Below, piece after piece: positions 36,662-46,131 of a stretch of 58,224 bases of DNA; positions within the stretch are counted from its first letter, which is position 1, and each line of letters starts with the position of its first letter. The stretch is from Pseudomonas donghuensis. GTDB taxonomy: Bacteria > Pseudomonadota > Gammaproteobacteria > Pseudomonadales > Pseudomonadaceae. The notes under the pieces are model-generated. The model ran no database searches. It saw only the letters and a list, made by a program, of their open reading frames with translations, and was not told the DNA's origin. The DNA lies in the NCBI RefSeq assembly GCF_000259195.1, contig NZ_JH650761.1, positions 83,594 to 141,817 on the forward strand, written 5' to 3'. A program made the translations under genes and the position numbers.

Positions 36662-38009
36662 GAGCGTTCTCCTCGGGCAGTACATGGGCAACGCTCAGGC
36701 GTTCACGGGTGAAATAGGTGCGGGCGGCGTTCTGGATATCGGCCGGCGTCACGCTTTTCAGCTCGTCCAGTTCACTGTCGATCAGTTTCCACGACAGGCC
36801 GACGGTTTCCAGCTGGCCGATGGCGGTGGCCTGGCTGCTGATGGAGTCGCGGTCGTAGACCAGCCCGGCGATGACCTGGGCACGTACGCGCTCAAGCTCT
36901 TCAGGCGAGGGCGGGGTGGTCTTGAGCTCGTCGAGCAGCTTCCAGATACCGGCTTCGACGTCGGCCAGGGTCTTGTGCTTCTGCAGGTTCGGCGTGGCCG
37001 AGATCAGGAACAGGCTATCGCCGCGGGTGAACGGGTTGTAGCTGGACGAGGCGCCGGAAACCAGCTCCTGGCCGCGCTCCAGGCGGCTCGGCAGGCGAGC
37101 GCTGTAGCCGCCGTCGAGCAGCGCCGAGATCAGCCGCAGGGCGTGCACGGTGCGCGGGTCCTTGGCAGTGGCCAGGCCCGGGGCGTTGAAGCCGTAGATC
37201 AGGCTCGGCAGCTGGGTTTGCACATGCAGGGTGGTTTCACGCAGGCCAGGCTTGGCCAGTTCCAGCGGCAGCTTGGCCGGTGGCACCGCACGTTTCGGGA
37301 TGGCGCCGAAGAAGCGCTGGGCCAGGCCCTTGACCTCATCGACGGTGACATCGCCGACCACCACCAGGGTGGCGTTGTTCGGCACGTACCAGGACTCGTA
37401 CCAGTGGCGCAGCTCCTCGACCTTCATGCGGTCAAGGTCAGCCATCCAGCCGATGGTCGGGGTGCGATAGCTGCTGGCCGGGAAGGCCATGGCGCTGAAC
37501 AGCTCGAAGGCCTTGGCGTTGGGCTGGTCATCGGTGCGCAGGCGGCGCTCTTCCTTGATGACCTCGATTTCGCGGCTGAACTCGTCGGCCGGCAGGCGCA
37601 GGCTGGCCATGCGGTCGGCTTCGAGCTCAAGTGCCACCGGCAGGCGGTCGCGGGCCAGCACCTGGTAGTAGGCGGTGTAATCGTCGCTGGTGAAGGCGTT
37701 CTCTTCGGCGCCCAGGTCACGCAGAATGCGCGAGGCTTCGCCGGGGCCGAGCTTCTCGCTGCCCTTGAACATCATGTGTTCCAGTGCATGGGAAAGGCCG
37801 GTCTGGCCGGGGGATTCGTAGGTCGAGCCGACCTTGTACCAGATCTGCGAGACCACCACCGGCGCCCGGTGGTCCTCGCGCACGACCACTTTCAGGCCGT
37901 TGTCGAGAATGAACTCGTGGGTGGGTTGCGTATCGGCGGCAAAGGCCGCGAACGGCAGACAAACTGTGCTGAGCAACAGGCCAGCGGCGCGGCGGGCTAG
38001 AGCATTCAT
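36654..38009 (-). CDS. M16-family zinc peptidase (first pair, catalytic subunit)
   Basis: A 451-aa zinc metallopeptidase with a signal peptide (LLLSTVCLPFAAFA). The inverted zinc motif HALEH is at residues 74-78 and the distal glutamate ligand is about 75 residues later in EVIKEERRLRTDDQP. In Pseudomonas this gene and its partner lie between ftsY and rsmD, exactly as here. The start at 38009 begins the signal peptide; no strong ribosome site is visible, and the open frame runs upstream to 38147 through non-conserved sequence. Role not established; periplasmic peptide degradation is likely. Confidence 0.9.
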   Translation of the reverse strand: MNALARRAAGLLLSTVCLPFAAFAADTQPTHEFILDNGLKVVVREDHRAPVVVSQIWYKVGSTYESPGQTGLSHALEHMMFKGSEKLGPGEASRILRDLGAEENAFTSDDYTAYYQVLARDRLPVALELEADRMASLRLPADEFSREIEVIKEERRLRTDDQPNAKAFELFSAMAFPASSYRTPTIGWMADLDRMKVEELRHWYESWYVPNNATLVVVGDVTVDEVKGLAQRFFGAIPKRAVPPAKLPLELAKPGLRETTLHVQTQLPSLIYGFNAPGLATAKDPRTVHALRLISALLDGGYSARLPSRLERGQELVSGASSSYNPFTRGDSLFLISATPNLQKHKTLADVEAGIWKLLDELKTTPPSPEELERVRAQVIAGLVYDRDSISSQATAIGQLETVGLSWKLIDSELDELKSVTPADIQNAARTYFTRERLSVAHVLPEENAHE

Positions 38010-38097
38010 ACGTTGTTTAACCTGTAGGACTGCCCGCGTGGTCTTAGCGTCGGCGGGCTTGGAGGTGCTAGGATACTGATCCGGTTGCCTGAGGACC

Positions 38098-38163
38098 ATG
38101 CCTGTCATGGAACCAGCCCGAAGGCTTGATGACAAAATGCTGCGCAAGAACGAGCCGGATTAA
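38098..38163 (+). CDS. Possible 21-codon small ORF upstream of ftsY
   Basis: ATG preceded by TGAGGACC opens a 21-codon frame, MPVMEPARRLDDKMLRKNEP and a final D, 76 bases before ftsY. It lies opposite the leader of the M16 gene. The ribosome site is reasonable but nothing else supports translation; it may simply be leader sequence. Confidence 0.2.
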   Translation: MPVMEPARRLDDKMLRKNEPD

Positions 38164-38239
38164 AAGTAGACTGTTCTGCGTTAAGAGAATTTAAGAAGCG
38201 CCGCAGTGGCGCATCGCTACCCTGAGATAGCCGTCTTCC

Positions 38240-39754
38240 ATGTTTGGTTCCAACGACGACAAAAAGACGCCGGCCGCGGCTGGTGAAAAGAAAGGCCTGT
38301 TCGGCTGGCTGCGCAAAAAGCCCCAGCAACCTGTAGCCGAACAGCCGCAAGCTCCTGCACCGATTGAAGCGGAGCAACCTGCTGCGTTGCCTGCCGAGGT
38401 TGTGGCCGCCGTTGCCCCGGTCGAGGTTGCGCCTGCGCCGGTTGCCGCGCCGGAGCCTGTGACCACTGCGCCACCTGCTGCGCCAGTCGAGGTGCAACCG
38501 GTACCGTCCGTCGGCCTGGTGCTGCCCGTGCCTGAAGAGCCGGTAGCCCTGGTTGCCGACCTTGAGCCGCATACGCCGCCGCCCATTCCACCGCGTCAGG
38601 AGCCTGTCCCGGCCCCGGTCATCGAGCCTGAGCCTGAGCCGGTGGTGGTTGGGCCTGAGCCTGAGCCAGTAGTCGTTGCGCCTGAACCGGTTGTTGCGCC
38701 TGCGCCGGTCGTCGTACCGCAACCCGAGCCTGCCCCTGTAGCCGCTGCCGTTGCGGTGCCTGCTGCGGTTGCCGAGCCTGCTCCAGCCGAGCCTGCCGCT
38801 CCAGCCCGCAGCGAAGAGAGCAAGGGTGGCTTCTTCGCCCGCCTCAAACAGGGCCTGTCGAAGACCAGCGCCAGTATCGGCGAAGGCATGGCCAGCCTGT
38901 TCCTGGGCAAGAAGGCTATCGACGACGACCTGCTCGATGAGATCGAAACCCGCCTGCTGACCGCCGACGTTGGCGTCGAAGCCACCTCGGTGATCGTCCA
39001 GAGCCTGACCCAGAAGGTTGCGCGCAAGCAGTTGGCCGACAGCGATGCGTTGTACAAGTCGCTGCAAGGCGAGCTGGCCGACCTGCTCAAGCCGGTCGAG
39101 CAACCGCTGCGTATCCACCACCAGGCCAAGCCGTTCGTGATCCTGGTGGTCGGCGTCAACGGCGCTGGCAAGACCACCACCATCGGCAAGCTGGCGAAAA
39201 AGCTGCAGCTTGAAGGCAAGAAAGTCATGCTCGCCGCTGGCGACACCTTCCGCGCCGCAGCGGTCGAGCAACTGCAGGTCTGGGGCGAGCGCAACCAGAT
39301 CCCGGTCATCGCCCAGCACACCGGCGCCGATTCGGCCTCGGTGATCTTCGATGCCGTGCAGGCCGCCAAGGCCCGTAACATAGATGTGTTGATCGCCGAC
39401 ACCGCCGGTCGCCTGCACACCAAAGACAACCTGATGGAAGAGCTGAAGAAGGTTCGCCGGGTTATCGGCAAGCTCGATGCCGACGCGCCGCACGAGGTGC
39501 TGCTGGTGCTCGACGCCGGTACCGGCCAGAACGCCATCAACCAGGCCAAGCATTTCAACCAGAGCGTCGAACTGACCGGCCTGGCCCTGACCAAGCTTGA
39601 CGGCACCGCCAAAGGCGGGGTGATCTTTGCCCTGGCCAAGCAGTTCGGCCTGCCGATCCGCTATATTGGCGTGGGCGAAGGAATTGACGATCTGCGCACG
39701 TTCGAAGCCGAACCCTTCGTGAAAGCACTGTTTGCCGAGCGGGAGCATCCATGA
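38240..39754 (+). CDS. ftsY: Signal recognition particle receptor FtsY
   Basis: GTPase that docks SRP-ribosome complexes at the inner membrane. 504 aa, with an N-terminal A domain of nearly 190 residues rich in Ala, Pro, Glu and Val, then the NG domain. Visible motifs are [18 protein letters not shown] (G1), [30 protein letters not shown] (G3) and [13 protein letters not shown] (G4). The A domain contains tandem EPEP-type units encoded by repeated GAGCCTGAGCCTGA. The stop overlaps ftsE as ATGA. First gene of ftsY-ftsE-ftsX-rpoH. Confidence 0.96.
   Translation: MFGSNDDKKTPAAAGEKKGLFGWLRKKPQQPVAEQPQAPAPIEAEQPAALPAEVVAAVAPVEVAPAPVAAPEPVTTAPPAAPVEVQPVPSVGLVLPVPEEPVALVADLEPHTPPPIPPRQEPVPAPVIEPEPEPVVVGPEPEPVVVAPEPVVAPAPVVVPQPEPAPVAAAVAVPAAVAEPAPAEPAAPARSEESKGGFFARLKQGLSKTSASIGEGMASLFLGKKAIDDDLLDEIETRLLTADVGVEATSVIVQSLTQKVARKQLADSDALYKSLQGELADLLKPVEQPLRIHHQAKPFVILVVGVNGAGKTTTIGKLAKKLQLEGKKVMLAAGDTFRAAAVEQLQVWGERNQIPVIAQHTGADSASVIFDAVQAAKARNIDVLIADTAGRLHTKDNLMEELKKVRRVIGKLDADAPHEVLLVLDAGTGQNAINQAKHFNQSVELTGLALTKLDGTAKGGVIFALAKQFGLPIRYIGVGEGIDDLRTFEAEPFVKALFAEREHP
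38624..38700 (+). repeat. Imperfect tandem repeat in the ftsY A domain
   Basis: Units around GAGCCTGAGCCTGAGCC appear at the start and again after about 36 bases, followed by similar CCTGAACC segments, encoding Pro-Glu-Pro-Val-Val runs. Such repeats can vary in copy number between strains. Confidence 0.6.
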
Positions 39755-40422
39755 TTCGATTCGAACAGGTCGCCAAGCGCTACCCCAATGGTCACGTTGG
39801 CCTGCATGAGTTGAGTTTTCGGGTGCGTCGGGGCGAATTCCTGTTCGTTACCGGCCATTCCGGTGCCGGCAAAAGTACCCTGCTGCGCCTGCTGCTGGCC
39901 ATGGAACGCCCCACCAGCGGCAAGTTGCTGCTGGCCGGGCAGGACCTGGGGCAGATCAGCAATGCGCAGATCCCGTTCCTGCGCCGGCAGATCGGCGTGG
40001 TATTCCAGAACCACCAGCTGCTGTTCGACCGCACCGTGTTCAACAACGTAGCCCTGCCGCTGCAGATCCTCGGCCTGTCCAAGGCCGAAGTGGCCAAGCG
40101 GGTCGACTCGGCGCTCGAGCGCGTGGCCCTGTCGGACAAAGCCGAGCTGTACCCCGGCGACCTGTCTACCGGCCAGCAACAGCGCGTCGGCATTGCTCGC
40201 GCTATCGTCCACCGCCCGGCCTTGCTGCTGGCGGACGAACCCACCGGTAACCTCGACCCGCGCCTGGCCGCGGAGATCATGGGCGTTTTCGAAGATATCA
40301 ACCGCCTGGGTACCAGCGTGCTGATCGCCAGTCACGACCTGGCGCTGATCGCGCGCATGCGCCATCGCATGCTGACCCTGCAGCGCGGCCGCTTGATCGG
40401 CGATGGGGAGGCCGGGCAATGA
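39751..40422 (+). CDS. ftsE: Cell division ATP-binding protein FtsE
   Basis: ATPase of the FtsEX complex, which controls septal peptidoglycan hydrolases and divisome activity. 223 aa, normal length. Walker A GHSGAGKSTLLRLLLA, signature LSTGQQQRVGIARAI, Walker B LLLADEPTGNLDP, and the H-loop ASHDLALI are intact. It overlaps ftsY upstream and ftsX downstream by ATGA, so the three are coupled. Confidence 0.97.
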   Translation: MIRFEQVAKRYPNGHVGLHELSFRVRRGEFLFVTGHSGAGKSTLLRLLLAMERPTSGKLLLAGQDLGQISNAQIPFLRRQIGVVFQNHQLLFDRTVFNNVALPLQILGLSKAEVAKRVDSALERVALSDKAELYPGDLSTGQQQRVGIARAIVHRPALLLADEPTGNLDPRLAAEIMGVFEDINRLGTSVLIASHDLALIARMRHRMLTLQRGRLIGDGEAGQ

Positions 40423-41447
40423 GTGCGACACGTAGTCCCAAGGTGTCCGAGCGGGTAGCGCCAAAAGCCGCTGAACCTGCACCGGAACAAAAAAAACGCG
40501 GCGCTCACGATGATGACGGCCCGGATTTCCGTACCCTGCTGCACGCCTGGCTGGAAAGCCACCGCTCGAGCCTGCTCGACAGCCTGCGGCGCCTGGGCAA
40601 ACAGCCGATCGGCAGCTTCTTTACCTGCCTGGTGATGGCGGTGGCCCTGAGCCTGCCGATGGGCCTGTCGTTGCTGCTGAGCAACGTCGAGCGTCTGGGC
40701 GGTTCGTGGCAGCGCGCGGCGCAGATTTCACTGTACCTGAAGCTGGATGCCAGCAGCCATGACGGCGAAGCCCTGCGCGAGCAGATCAAAGGCTTGCCAG
40801 GTGTTGCCGAAGCCGAGTATGTCAGCCGCGAACAGGCCCTCAACGAGTTCCAGCAGCAGTCCGGCCTGGGCGAAGCCCTGCGCGAACTGCCGGAAAACCC
40901 GCTGCCTGGCGTGGTGGTGGTGACCCCGGCGCAAGTCGACAAGCCGGCACTGGAAGCCCTGCGTCAGCGCCTGGCCGAGCTGCCCAAGGTCGAAGCCGCG
41001 CAGCTTGACCTGGTGTGGGTCGAGCGCCTGGCAGCGATCCTCAAGTTGGGGGATCGGTTCGTCTTCGGCTTGACCGTTTTGCTGGTCTCGGCCCTGCTTT
41101 TGGTAATTGGTAACACAATTCGCCTGCACATCGAGAACCGTCGTACCGAGATTGAAGTGATCAAGCTGGTCGGTGGCACCGACAGCTATGTGCGCCGGCC
41201 TTTCCTGTACATGGGCGCCTTGTACGGCCTGGGTGCCGGGGTACTGGCCTGGGGCGTGCTGGCATTTGGCCTGAACTGGCTGAATGACGCGGTTATCGGG
41301 CTTTCCGGGCTATATGGCAGTGATTTTGCCCTGGCCGGGGTTCCGTCAGCCGATGGTCTTTCCCTCTTGCTTGGAGCGGTATTGTTAGGGTATATCGGTG
41401 CTTGGATTGCGGTCGCCCGCCACTTGAGCGAGCTTGCACCGCGATAG
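40419..41447 (+). CDS. ftsX: Cell division protein FtsX
   Basis: Membrane partner of FtsE. 342 aa: a charged cytoplasmic N terminus of about 70 residues, one helix near [20 protein letters not shown], a periplasmic loop that would engage a hydrolase activator, and three more helices at the C-terminal half ([20 protein letters not shown] and others). The conserved cytoplasmic motif [19 protein letters not shown] is intact. The start overlaps ftsE as ATGA. Confidence 0.96.
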   Translation: MSATRSPKVSERVAPKAAEPAPEQKKRGAHDDDGPDFRTLLHAWLESHRSSLLDSLRRLGKQPIGSFFTCLVMAVALSLPMGLSLLLSNVERLGGSWQRAAQISLYLKLDASSHDGEALREQIKGLPGVAEAEYVSREQALNEFQQQSGLGEALRELPENPLPGVVVVTPAQVDKPALEALRQRLAELPKVEAAQLDLVWVERLAAILKLGDRFVFGLTVLLVSALLLVIGNTIRLHIENRRTEIEVIKLVGGTDSYVRRPFLYMGALYGLGAGVLAWGVLAFGLNWLNDAVIGLSGLYGSDFALAGVPSADGLSLLLGAVLLGYIGAWIAVARHLSELAPR

Positions 41448-41484
41448 TGTCTTTTTGCCGGTATTGACTCTTTTCATTTTTAGG

Positions 41485-41510
41485 GAACTTGTTTCGCGGT
41501 TCCCGGTCAA
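41485..41510 (+). promoter_or_regulatory. Candidate AlgU/sigmaE promoter of rpoH
   Basis: GAACTT (41485-41490), 16 bases, then TCAA (41507-41510) matches the envelope-stress sigma consensus GAACTT-N16/17-TCNNA. It is about 50 bases before the rpoH start. In P. aeruginosa rpoH is known to have an AlgU-dependent promoter. A TTGACT at 41464 might be the -35 of a separate housekeeping promoter. Confidence 0.6.
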
Positions 41511-41518
41511 TGTTGGCA

Positions 41519-41531
41519 GTGCCTTTGGCAC
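41519..41531 (+). promoter_or_regulatory. Small hairpin in the rpoH 5' leader
   Basis: GTGCC-TTT-GGCAC lies 15 bases before the GGAGG ribosome site of rpoH. rpoH translation is temperature-sensitive in other bacteria, but pairing of this hairpin with the ribosome site is not evident. Confidence 0.3.
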
Positions 41532-41559
41532 GAGTTTAGTGAGTCGGAGGTTTTTTCGT

Positions 41560-42414
41560 ATGACCACTTCGTTGCAACCTGCCTATGCCCTGGTTCCCGG
41601 CGCAAACCTGGAAGCCTACGTGCACACGGTCAACAGCATTCCACTGCTGACGCCGGAGCAGGAGCGTGAACTGGCCGAGAGTCTCTACTATGAGCAGGAT
41701 CTTGGGGCGGCTCGGCAGATGGTGCTCGCCCACCTGCGCTTTGTCGTACACATCGCTCGCAGCTATTCCGGCTACGGGCTGGCCCAGGCCGACCTGATTC
41801 AGGAAGGCAACGTTGGCCTGATGAAAGCGGTCAAGCGCTTCAACCCGGAAATGGGCGTGCGCCTGGTGTCCTTTGCGGTGCACTGGATCAAGGCCGAGAT
41901 TCACGAGTTCATCCTGCGCAACTGGCGCATCGTCAAGGTGGCCACCACCAAGGCCCAGCGCAAGCTGTTCTTCAACCTGCGCAGCCAGAAAAAACGCCTG
42001 GCCTGGCTGAACAACGATGAAGTCCATCGTGTCGCCGAAAGCCTGGGCGTCGAGCCGCGTGAAGTGCGGGAGATGGAGAGCCGCCTGACCGGTCAGGACA
42101 TGGCCTTCGACCCGGCCAGTGAAGCCGACGACGACAGTGCGTTCCAGTCGCCGGCCAACTACCTGGAAGACCACCGTTACGACCCTGCGCGTCAGCTGGA
42201 GGATGCCGACTGGAGTGACAACTCCACCAGCAACCTGCACGAAGCCCTGCAAGGCCTGGATGACCGCAGCCGCGATATCCTCTACCAGCGCTGGCTGGCC
42301 GAGGAAAAGGCCACCCTGCATGACCTGGCCGAGAAGTACAGCGTGTCCGCCGAGCGGATCCGCCAGCTGGAAAAGAACGCGATGAATAAGGTCAAAGCCT
42401 TGATCGCGGTCTGA
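41560..42414 (+). CDS. rpoH: RNA polymerase sigma-32 (heat shock)
   Basis: Alternative sigma factor that directs heat-shock gene transcription. 284 aa. Region 2 has [20 protein letters not shown] and [16 protein letters not shown]; the RpoH box [18 protein letters not shown] is complete and distinguishes it from other sigma-70 members. Region 4 ends with [25 protein letters not shown] lies nine bases before the ATG at 41560. It follows ftsX by 112 bases containing its own promoter and is closed by a strong terminator. Confidence 0.97.
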   Translation: MTTSLQPAYALVPGANLEAYVHTVNSIPLLTPEQERELAESLYYEQDLGAARQMVLAHLRFVVHIARSYSGYGLAQADLIQEGNVGLMKAVKRFNPEMGVRLVSFAVHWIKAEIHEFILRNWRIVKVATTKAQRKLFFNLRSQKKRLAWLNNDEVHRVAESLGVEPREVREMESRLTGQDMAFDPASEADDDSAFQSPANYLEDHRYDPARQLEDADWSDNSTSNLHEALQGLDDRSRDILYQRWLAEEKATLHDLAEKYSVSAERIRQLEKNAMNKVKALIAV

Positions 42415-42434
42415 TTCGCAAAACGGCAATAACC

Positions 42435-42462
42435 AAAAAGCCCCGACGTGTCGGGGCTTTTT
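42435..42462 (+). terminator. Intrinsic terminator of rpoH
   Basis: A-run, GCCCCGAC-GT-GTCGGGGC, T-run. Perfect 8-bp GC stem with U-tract directly after rpoH. Confidence 0.92.
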
Positions 42463-42494
42463 CATGATTCTCCGCCACCCCTGTCGAGGCTGTT

Positions 42495-43004
42495 ATGACC
42501 ATTTCCTTGTATGCCGCTTCTGTTCCTGTTTTCAAGCAAATGCTCAACGCCTTGAGCGATGTTCTGAGCAAGGCCGAAGCTCACGCTACGGCGAAAAACA
42601 TTGAGCCGAGCGTGTTTCTCCAGGCTCGCCTGTATCCGGATATGTTTCCACTGGTTCGCCAGGTGCAGATCGCTGTTGATTTCGCCAAGGGTGTATCGGC
42701 GCGCCTGGCTGAGGTCGAGTTGCCGAAATACGATGACAGCGAAACCACCTTTGCTGAACTGCAAGCGCTGATCAGCAAGGTTCTGGCTTTCCTGGACGGC
42801 GTTGCGCCGGCGCAGATCGACGGCAAGGAAGGCATCGAAATCGTGACCCGTCCGGGCACGCCGAAAGAGAAGCGCTTCAGTGGCCAGGCTTATTTGCTGA
42901 CCTACGGCCTGCCGCAGTTCTTCTTCCACGTCACCACCACTTACGCAATCCTGCGTCACAACGGTGTAGAAGTGGGCAAGCGTGACTACATGGGCGCGTT
43001 CTAA
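42495..43004 (+). CDS. DUF1993 protein
   Basis: A 169-aa cytoplasmic protein matching DUF1993: starts MTISLYAASVPVFKQMLNAL and carries QARLYPDMFPLVRQVQIAVD and LTYGLPQFFFHVTTTYAILR, the latter near the C terminus as in the four-helix-bundle DinB-like fold. GAGG precedes the ATG at 42495. Flanked by terminators on both sides, so it is a single-gene unit. Function unknown. Confidence 0.87.
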   Translation: MTISLYAASVPVFKQMLNALSDVLSKAEAHATAKNIEPSVFLQARLYPDMFPLVRQVQIAVDFAKGVSARLAEVELPKYDDSETTFAELQALISKVLAFLDGVAPAQIDGKEGIEIVTRPGTPKEKRFSGQAYLLTYGLPQFFFHVTTTYAILRHNGVEVGKRDYMGAF

Positions 43005-43033
43005 GTCGTTTACCCAGTAATCAGCGAACAATG

Positions 43034-43069
43034 AAAACCCGGCAAGGTGCGTGCTCTGCCGGGTTTTTT
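43034..43069 (+). terminator. Intrinsic terminator after the DUF1993 gene
   Basis: AAAACCCGGCA, 12-base loop, TGCCGGGTTTTTT. The T-run abuts the stop codon of the convergent mtgA, so termination for that gene may use the same hairpin. Confidence 0.85.
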
Positions 43070-43790
43070 ATTGGCTCCAGGGCGCCCGGCGTGGGCTGTC
43101 CAGCGGCGCCAGGTAGCCGTTACCGCCCAGTTGGCGCATCTGCTGGCGAATCCAGCCGGCGCGTCGCGCCACGTAAGTGCTTGGCCGGCTGGCGCTCCAG
43201 TTCAACGGGCTGGGCAGTACCGCTGCCAGCAGGCTGGCTTGCTGGCGCGACAGCTGGCTGGCATCGACGCCGAAGTGGTGCCGCGCTGCCGCCTGCGCGC
43301 CAAACACCCCTTCGCCCCATTCAGCGCTGTTGAGATAGACCTCAAGAATCCGCTCTTTCGACCACAGCAGCTCGATCAGCGCGGTGAACCAGGCTTCCAG
43401 GCCCTTGCGCAACCAGCTTCGGCCAGCCCAGAGGAACTGGTTCTTGGCCACTTGCTGGCTGAGGGTGCTGGCACCACGGATGCTGCCGCCGCGTTCGTTA
43501 TGGGCCAGCGCCGCCTGGATGGCGTTGAAGTCAAAGCCCCAGTGGTTGGCGAACTTCTGGTCTTCGCCGGCGATCACCGCCACTTTCAGCTCATCGGAGA
43601 TTTGTTCCCATGGCTCCCAGTCCCGTTGCAGGTCGATGGGCTGGCCGTTGAACCAGGACTCGACCTTGCGCTCGACCATCAGCGCGGTGCCTGGCGGCGG
43701 CAGCCAGCGAAACACCAGCACCAGCAGGGCACTGCCTGCGGCAAACCACAGCAGGGCACGGGTGAGGCGACGGAAAATGGAAGGCAGCAT
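43068..43790 (-). CDS. mtgA: Monofunctional biosynthetic peptidoglycan transglycosylase
   Basis: Polymerises lipid II into glycan strands; inner-membrane anchored, GT51 family. 240 aa with one N-terminal membrane helix (ALLWFAAGSALLVLVFRWL). Family motifs: catalytic glutamate in IAGEDQKFANHWGFDFNAI, GASTLSQQVAKNQFLW, and RKGLEAWFTALIELLWSKER with ILEVYLNSAEWG. The ATG at 43790 gives the usual N terminus. An upstream in-frame start at 43826 would add 12 residues and cannot be excluded, since neither has a strong ribosome site. Confidence 0.95.
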   Translation of the reverse strand: MLPSIFRRLTRALLWFAAGSALLVLVFRWLPPPGTALMVERKVESWFNGQPIDLQRDWEPWEQISDELKVAVIAGEDQKFANHWGFDFNAIQAALAHNERGGSIRGASTLSQQVAKNQFLWAGRSWLRKGLEAWFTALIELLWSKERILEVYLNSAEWGEGVFGAQAAARHHFGVDASQLSRQQASLLAAVLPSPLNWSASRPSTYVARRAGWIRQQMRQLGGNGYLAPLDSPRRAPWSQ

Positions 43791-43860
43791 AGGTGATGGC
43801 TTGGCCGAACCGATGGAGCGGGCCATTATACAGACCCTGTGCTGACTAGGAGTCTTCCCA

Positions 43861-44232
43861 ATGCTGCGTAGTTTTCTGCTGCTTTCGGCGTTTTTCGGCT
43901 TTACCGGCGTGGCCCTGGGCGCCTTTGCGGCTCATGGCCTCAAGGGCCGGCTGAGCAGCGAATACCTGGCGATCTTCCATACCGGCGTGACCTACCAGCT
44001 GGTGCATGCCCTGGCGCTGCTCGCGGTGGCGGTGCTGTCGGTGCACCTGCCCGGGCGCCTGGTCGGTTGGGCCGGTGGTCTGTTCGCCCTGGGGATCCTG
44101 CTGTTTTCCGGTAGCCTGTATGTGCTGACCCTGAGCGGTATCGGCAAGCTCGGTATCATCACCCCCTTTGGCGGCCTGGCGTTTCTCGGCGGATGGCTGT
44201 GCCTGGGCCTTGCAGCCTGGCGCCTGAGCTGA
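43861..44232 (+). CDS. DUF423 membrane protein
   Basis: Small inner-membrane protein of 123 aa with four helices, matching DUF423. It starts with the typical LLLSAFFGFTGVALGAFAAH and ends in a GLAFLGGWLCLGLAAW helix. AGGAG lies nine bases before the ATG. It is divergent from mtgA and about 100 bases upstream of thiS. Function unknown. Confidence 0.88.
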   Translation: MLRSFLLLSAFFGFTGVALGAFAAHGLKGRLSSEYLAIFHTGVTYQLVHALALLAVAVLSVHLPGRLVGWAGGLFALGILLFSGSLYVLTLSGIGKLGIITPFGGLAFLGGWLCLGLAAWRLS

Positions 44233-44333
44233 CCCGCGAGTCCGGATCGAGACGAATGGCGCGGCCCGGCCTTGGGTTTGCGCCCTGATCAGGGCTAGAA
44301 TGCGGGCCCCTAAAAATAATGGCGGCCGTGCGC

Positions 44334-44534
44334 ATGCGCATTCAACTGAACGGTGAACCTTTCGAATTGCCCGATGGCGAAAGCGTCGCGGCCCTGCTCA
44401 ACCGGCTTGACCTGGCAGGTCGCCGGGTGGCGGTCGAACTCAACCTGGATATCGTGCCACGCAGCCAGCACGACAGCACCGCGCTGAACGAAGGCGACCA
44501 GGTTGAAGTGGTGCACGCCATTGGCGGTGGCTAG
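44334..44534 (+). CDS. thiS: Sulfur carrier protein ThiS
   Basis: A 66-aa ubiquitin-like protein that carries sulfur as a C-terminal thiocarboxylate for thiazole synthesis. The C terminus ends in the required Gly-Gly (VEVVHAIGGG). It starts MRIQLNGEPFELPDGESVA. The ATG at 44334 gives the family's normal N terminus; an in-frame ATG at 44319 would add five residues. No TPP riboswitch is seen upstream. It is followed by thiG with 48 bases between. Confidence 0.94.
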   Translation: MRIQLNGEPFELPDGESVAALLNRLDLAGRRVAVELNLDIVPRSQHDSTALNEGDQVEVVHAIGGG

Positions 44535-44582
44535 GCCTTCGCGATTTACCTGCAAGTCCCTCAACCTTCAAGAGGATTACCG

Positions 44583-45377
44583 ATGAGCAACGTTCGTAGC
44601 GACAAGCCCTTCACCCTGGCCGGTCGTACCTTCCAGTCGCGCCTGCTGGTCGGCACCGGCAAGTACCGTGACCTGGAAGAAACCCGCCTGGCCATCGAGG
44701 CTTCCGGTGCCGAGATCGTCACGGTTGCCGTGCGCCGCACCAACATCGGCCAGAACCCGGGCGAACCGAACCTGCTCGACGTACTGCCGCCTGATCGCTA
44801 CACCATCCTGCCGAACACCGCCGGCTGCTTTGATGCGGTCGAAGCCGTGCGCACCTGTCGCCTGGCCCGTGAACTGCTCGATGGCCACAATCTGGTCAAG
44901 CTGGAAGTGCTGGCCGACCAGAAGACCCTGTTCCCCAACGTGATCGAGACCCTCAAGGCCGCCGAAGTGCTGGTCAAGGACGGTTTCGACGTGATGGTCT
45001 ACACCAGCGACGACCCGATCATCGCCCGTCAGCTGGCCGAAGCCGGCTGTATCGCGGTGATGCCGCTGGCCGGCCTGATCGGTACGGGCCTGGGGATCTG
45101 CAACCCGTACAACCTGCAGATCATCCTCGAGGAATCGAAAGTCCCGGTGCTGGTCGATGCCGGTGTCGGTACTGCTTCCGACGCCACCATCGCCATGGAA
45201 ATGGGCTGTGAGGCGGTGCTGATGAACTCGGCAATTGCTCACGCACAGCAGCCGATCATGATGGCCGAAGCCATGAAACACGCCATTGTCGCTGGCCGTC
45301 TGGCCTATCTGGCCGGGCGTATGCCGAAAAAACTCTATGCCAGCGCCTCGTCGCCGCTGGATGGTCTGATCAAGTAA
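44583..45377 (+). CDS. thiG: Thiazole synthase
   Basis: Makes the thiazole phosphate part of thiamine from deoxyxylulose phosphate, dehydroglycine and ThiS-thiocarboxylate. 264 aa. Motifs: [20 protein letters not shown] near the N terminus, the Schiff-base lysine region [16 protein letters not shown], and [26 protein letters not shown] precedes the ATG. In one transcript with thiS and trmB. Confidence 0.96.
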   Translation: MSNVRSDKPFTLAGRTFQSRLLVGTGKYRDLEETRLAIEASGAEIVTVAVRRTNIGQNPGEPNLLDVLPPDRYTILPNTAGCFDAVEAVRTCRLARELLDGHNLVKLEVLADQKTLFPNVIETLKAAEVLVKDGFDVMVYTSDDPIIARQLAEAGCIAVMPLAGLIGTGLGICNPYNLQIILEESKVPVLVDAGVGTASDATIAMEMGCEAVLMNSAIAHAQQPIMMAEAMKHAIVAGRLAYLAGRMPKKLYASASSPLDGLIK

Positions 45378-45386
45378 GAGCCCCTG

Positions 45387-46109
45387 ATGACTGAATCGCA
45401 AGAAACGCCGATCACCACCGAAGGCGAAGAGCGCCAACACCGCCGCATCAAGAGTTTCGTGATGCGCGCCGGGCGCATGACCGAAGGCCAGCAGCGTGGC
45501 CTGGACCAGGGTGGGCCGCTGTTCATCCTGCCCCTGGCTGATAGCCCGGTGGACTACGACCAGGTTTTCGGCCGCTCGGCGCCGCGTACCCTGGAGATCG
45601 GTTTCGGCATGGGCCATTCCCTGCTGGAAATGGCCGCTGCCGCACCGGAGCAGGACTTCATCGGTGTCGAAGTGCACCGTCCGGGTGTTGGTGCACTGCT
45701 CAACGGTGTGCTGACCCAGGGCCTGAAGAACCTGCGGGTGTATGACTGCGATGCCATCGAAGTGCTGAACAAGTGCGTGGCTGACAACAGCCTCGACCGG
45801 CTGATGCTGTTCTTCCCCGACCCTTGGCACAAGAGCCGTCACCACAAGCGCCGCATCGTCCAGCCGGAATTCGCGGAGCTTGTGCGCAGCAAGCTCAAGG
45901 TGGGCGGCGTGTTCCATATGGCCACCGACTGGGAGCCCTATGCCGAATACATGCTGGAAGTGATGAACGTCGCCCCGGGTTATCGCAACCTGGCCGAAGA
46001 CGGCAAGTGCGTAGAGCGCCCGGCCGAGCGCCCGATCACCAAGTTCGAACGCCGTGGCGAGCGGCTTGGGCATGGGGTGTGGGACTTGAAGTTCGAAAAG
46101 CTGGCGTAA
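45387..46109 (+). CDS. trmB: tRNA (guanine-46-N7)-methyltransferase
   Basis: Methylates G46 of tRNA with SAM. 240 aa. The SAM site [20 protein letters not shown] is at about residues 69-88, followed by [20 protein letters not shown] with the family's PDPWHK motif, then [11 protein letters not shown]-terminal [17 protein letters not shown] is also characteristic. It begins nine bases after thiG and ends the operon at a hairpin and REP pair. Confidence 0.96.
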   Translation: MTESQETPITTEGEERQHRRIKSFVMRAGRMTEGQQRGLDQGGPLFILPLADSPVDYDQVFGRSAPRTLEIGFGMGHSLLEMAAAAPEQDFIGVEVHRPGVGALLNGVLTQGLKNLRVYDCDAIEVLNKCVADNSLDRLMLFFPDPWHKSRHHKRRIVQPEFAELVRSKLKVGGVFHMATDWEPYAEYMLEVMNVAPGYRNLAEDGKCVERPAERPITKFERRGERLGHGVWDLKFEKLA

Positions 46110-46114
46110 AACGG

Positions 46115-46131
46115 CGAGCGCTTTGCGCTCG
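46115..46131 (+). terminator. Hairpin after trmB
   Basis: CGAGCGC-TTT-GCGCTCG, perfect 7-bp stem five bases after the trmB stop and directly adjoining the REP pair. No U-run. Confidence 0.5.

Noticed and set aside
44233..44333. Possible TPP riboswitch before thiS
   Set aside because: No THI-box-like CTGAGA or paired stems were seen in the 100 bases upstream.
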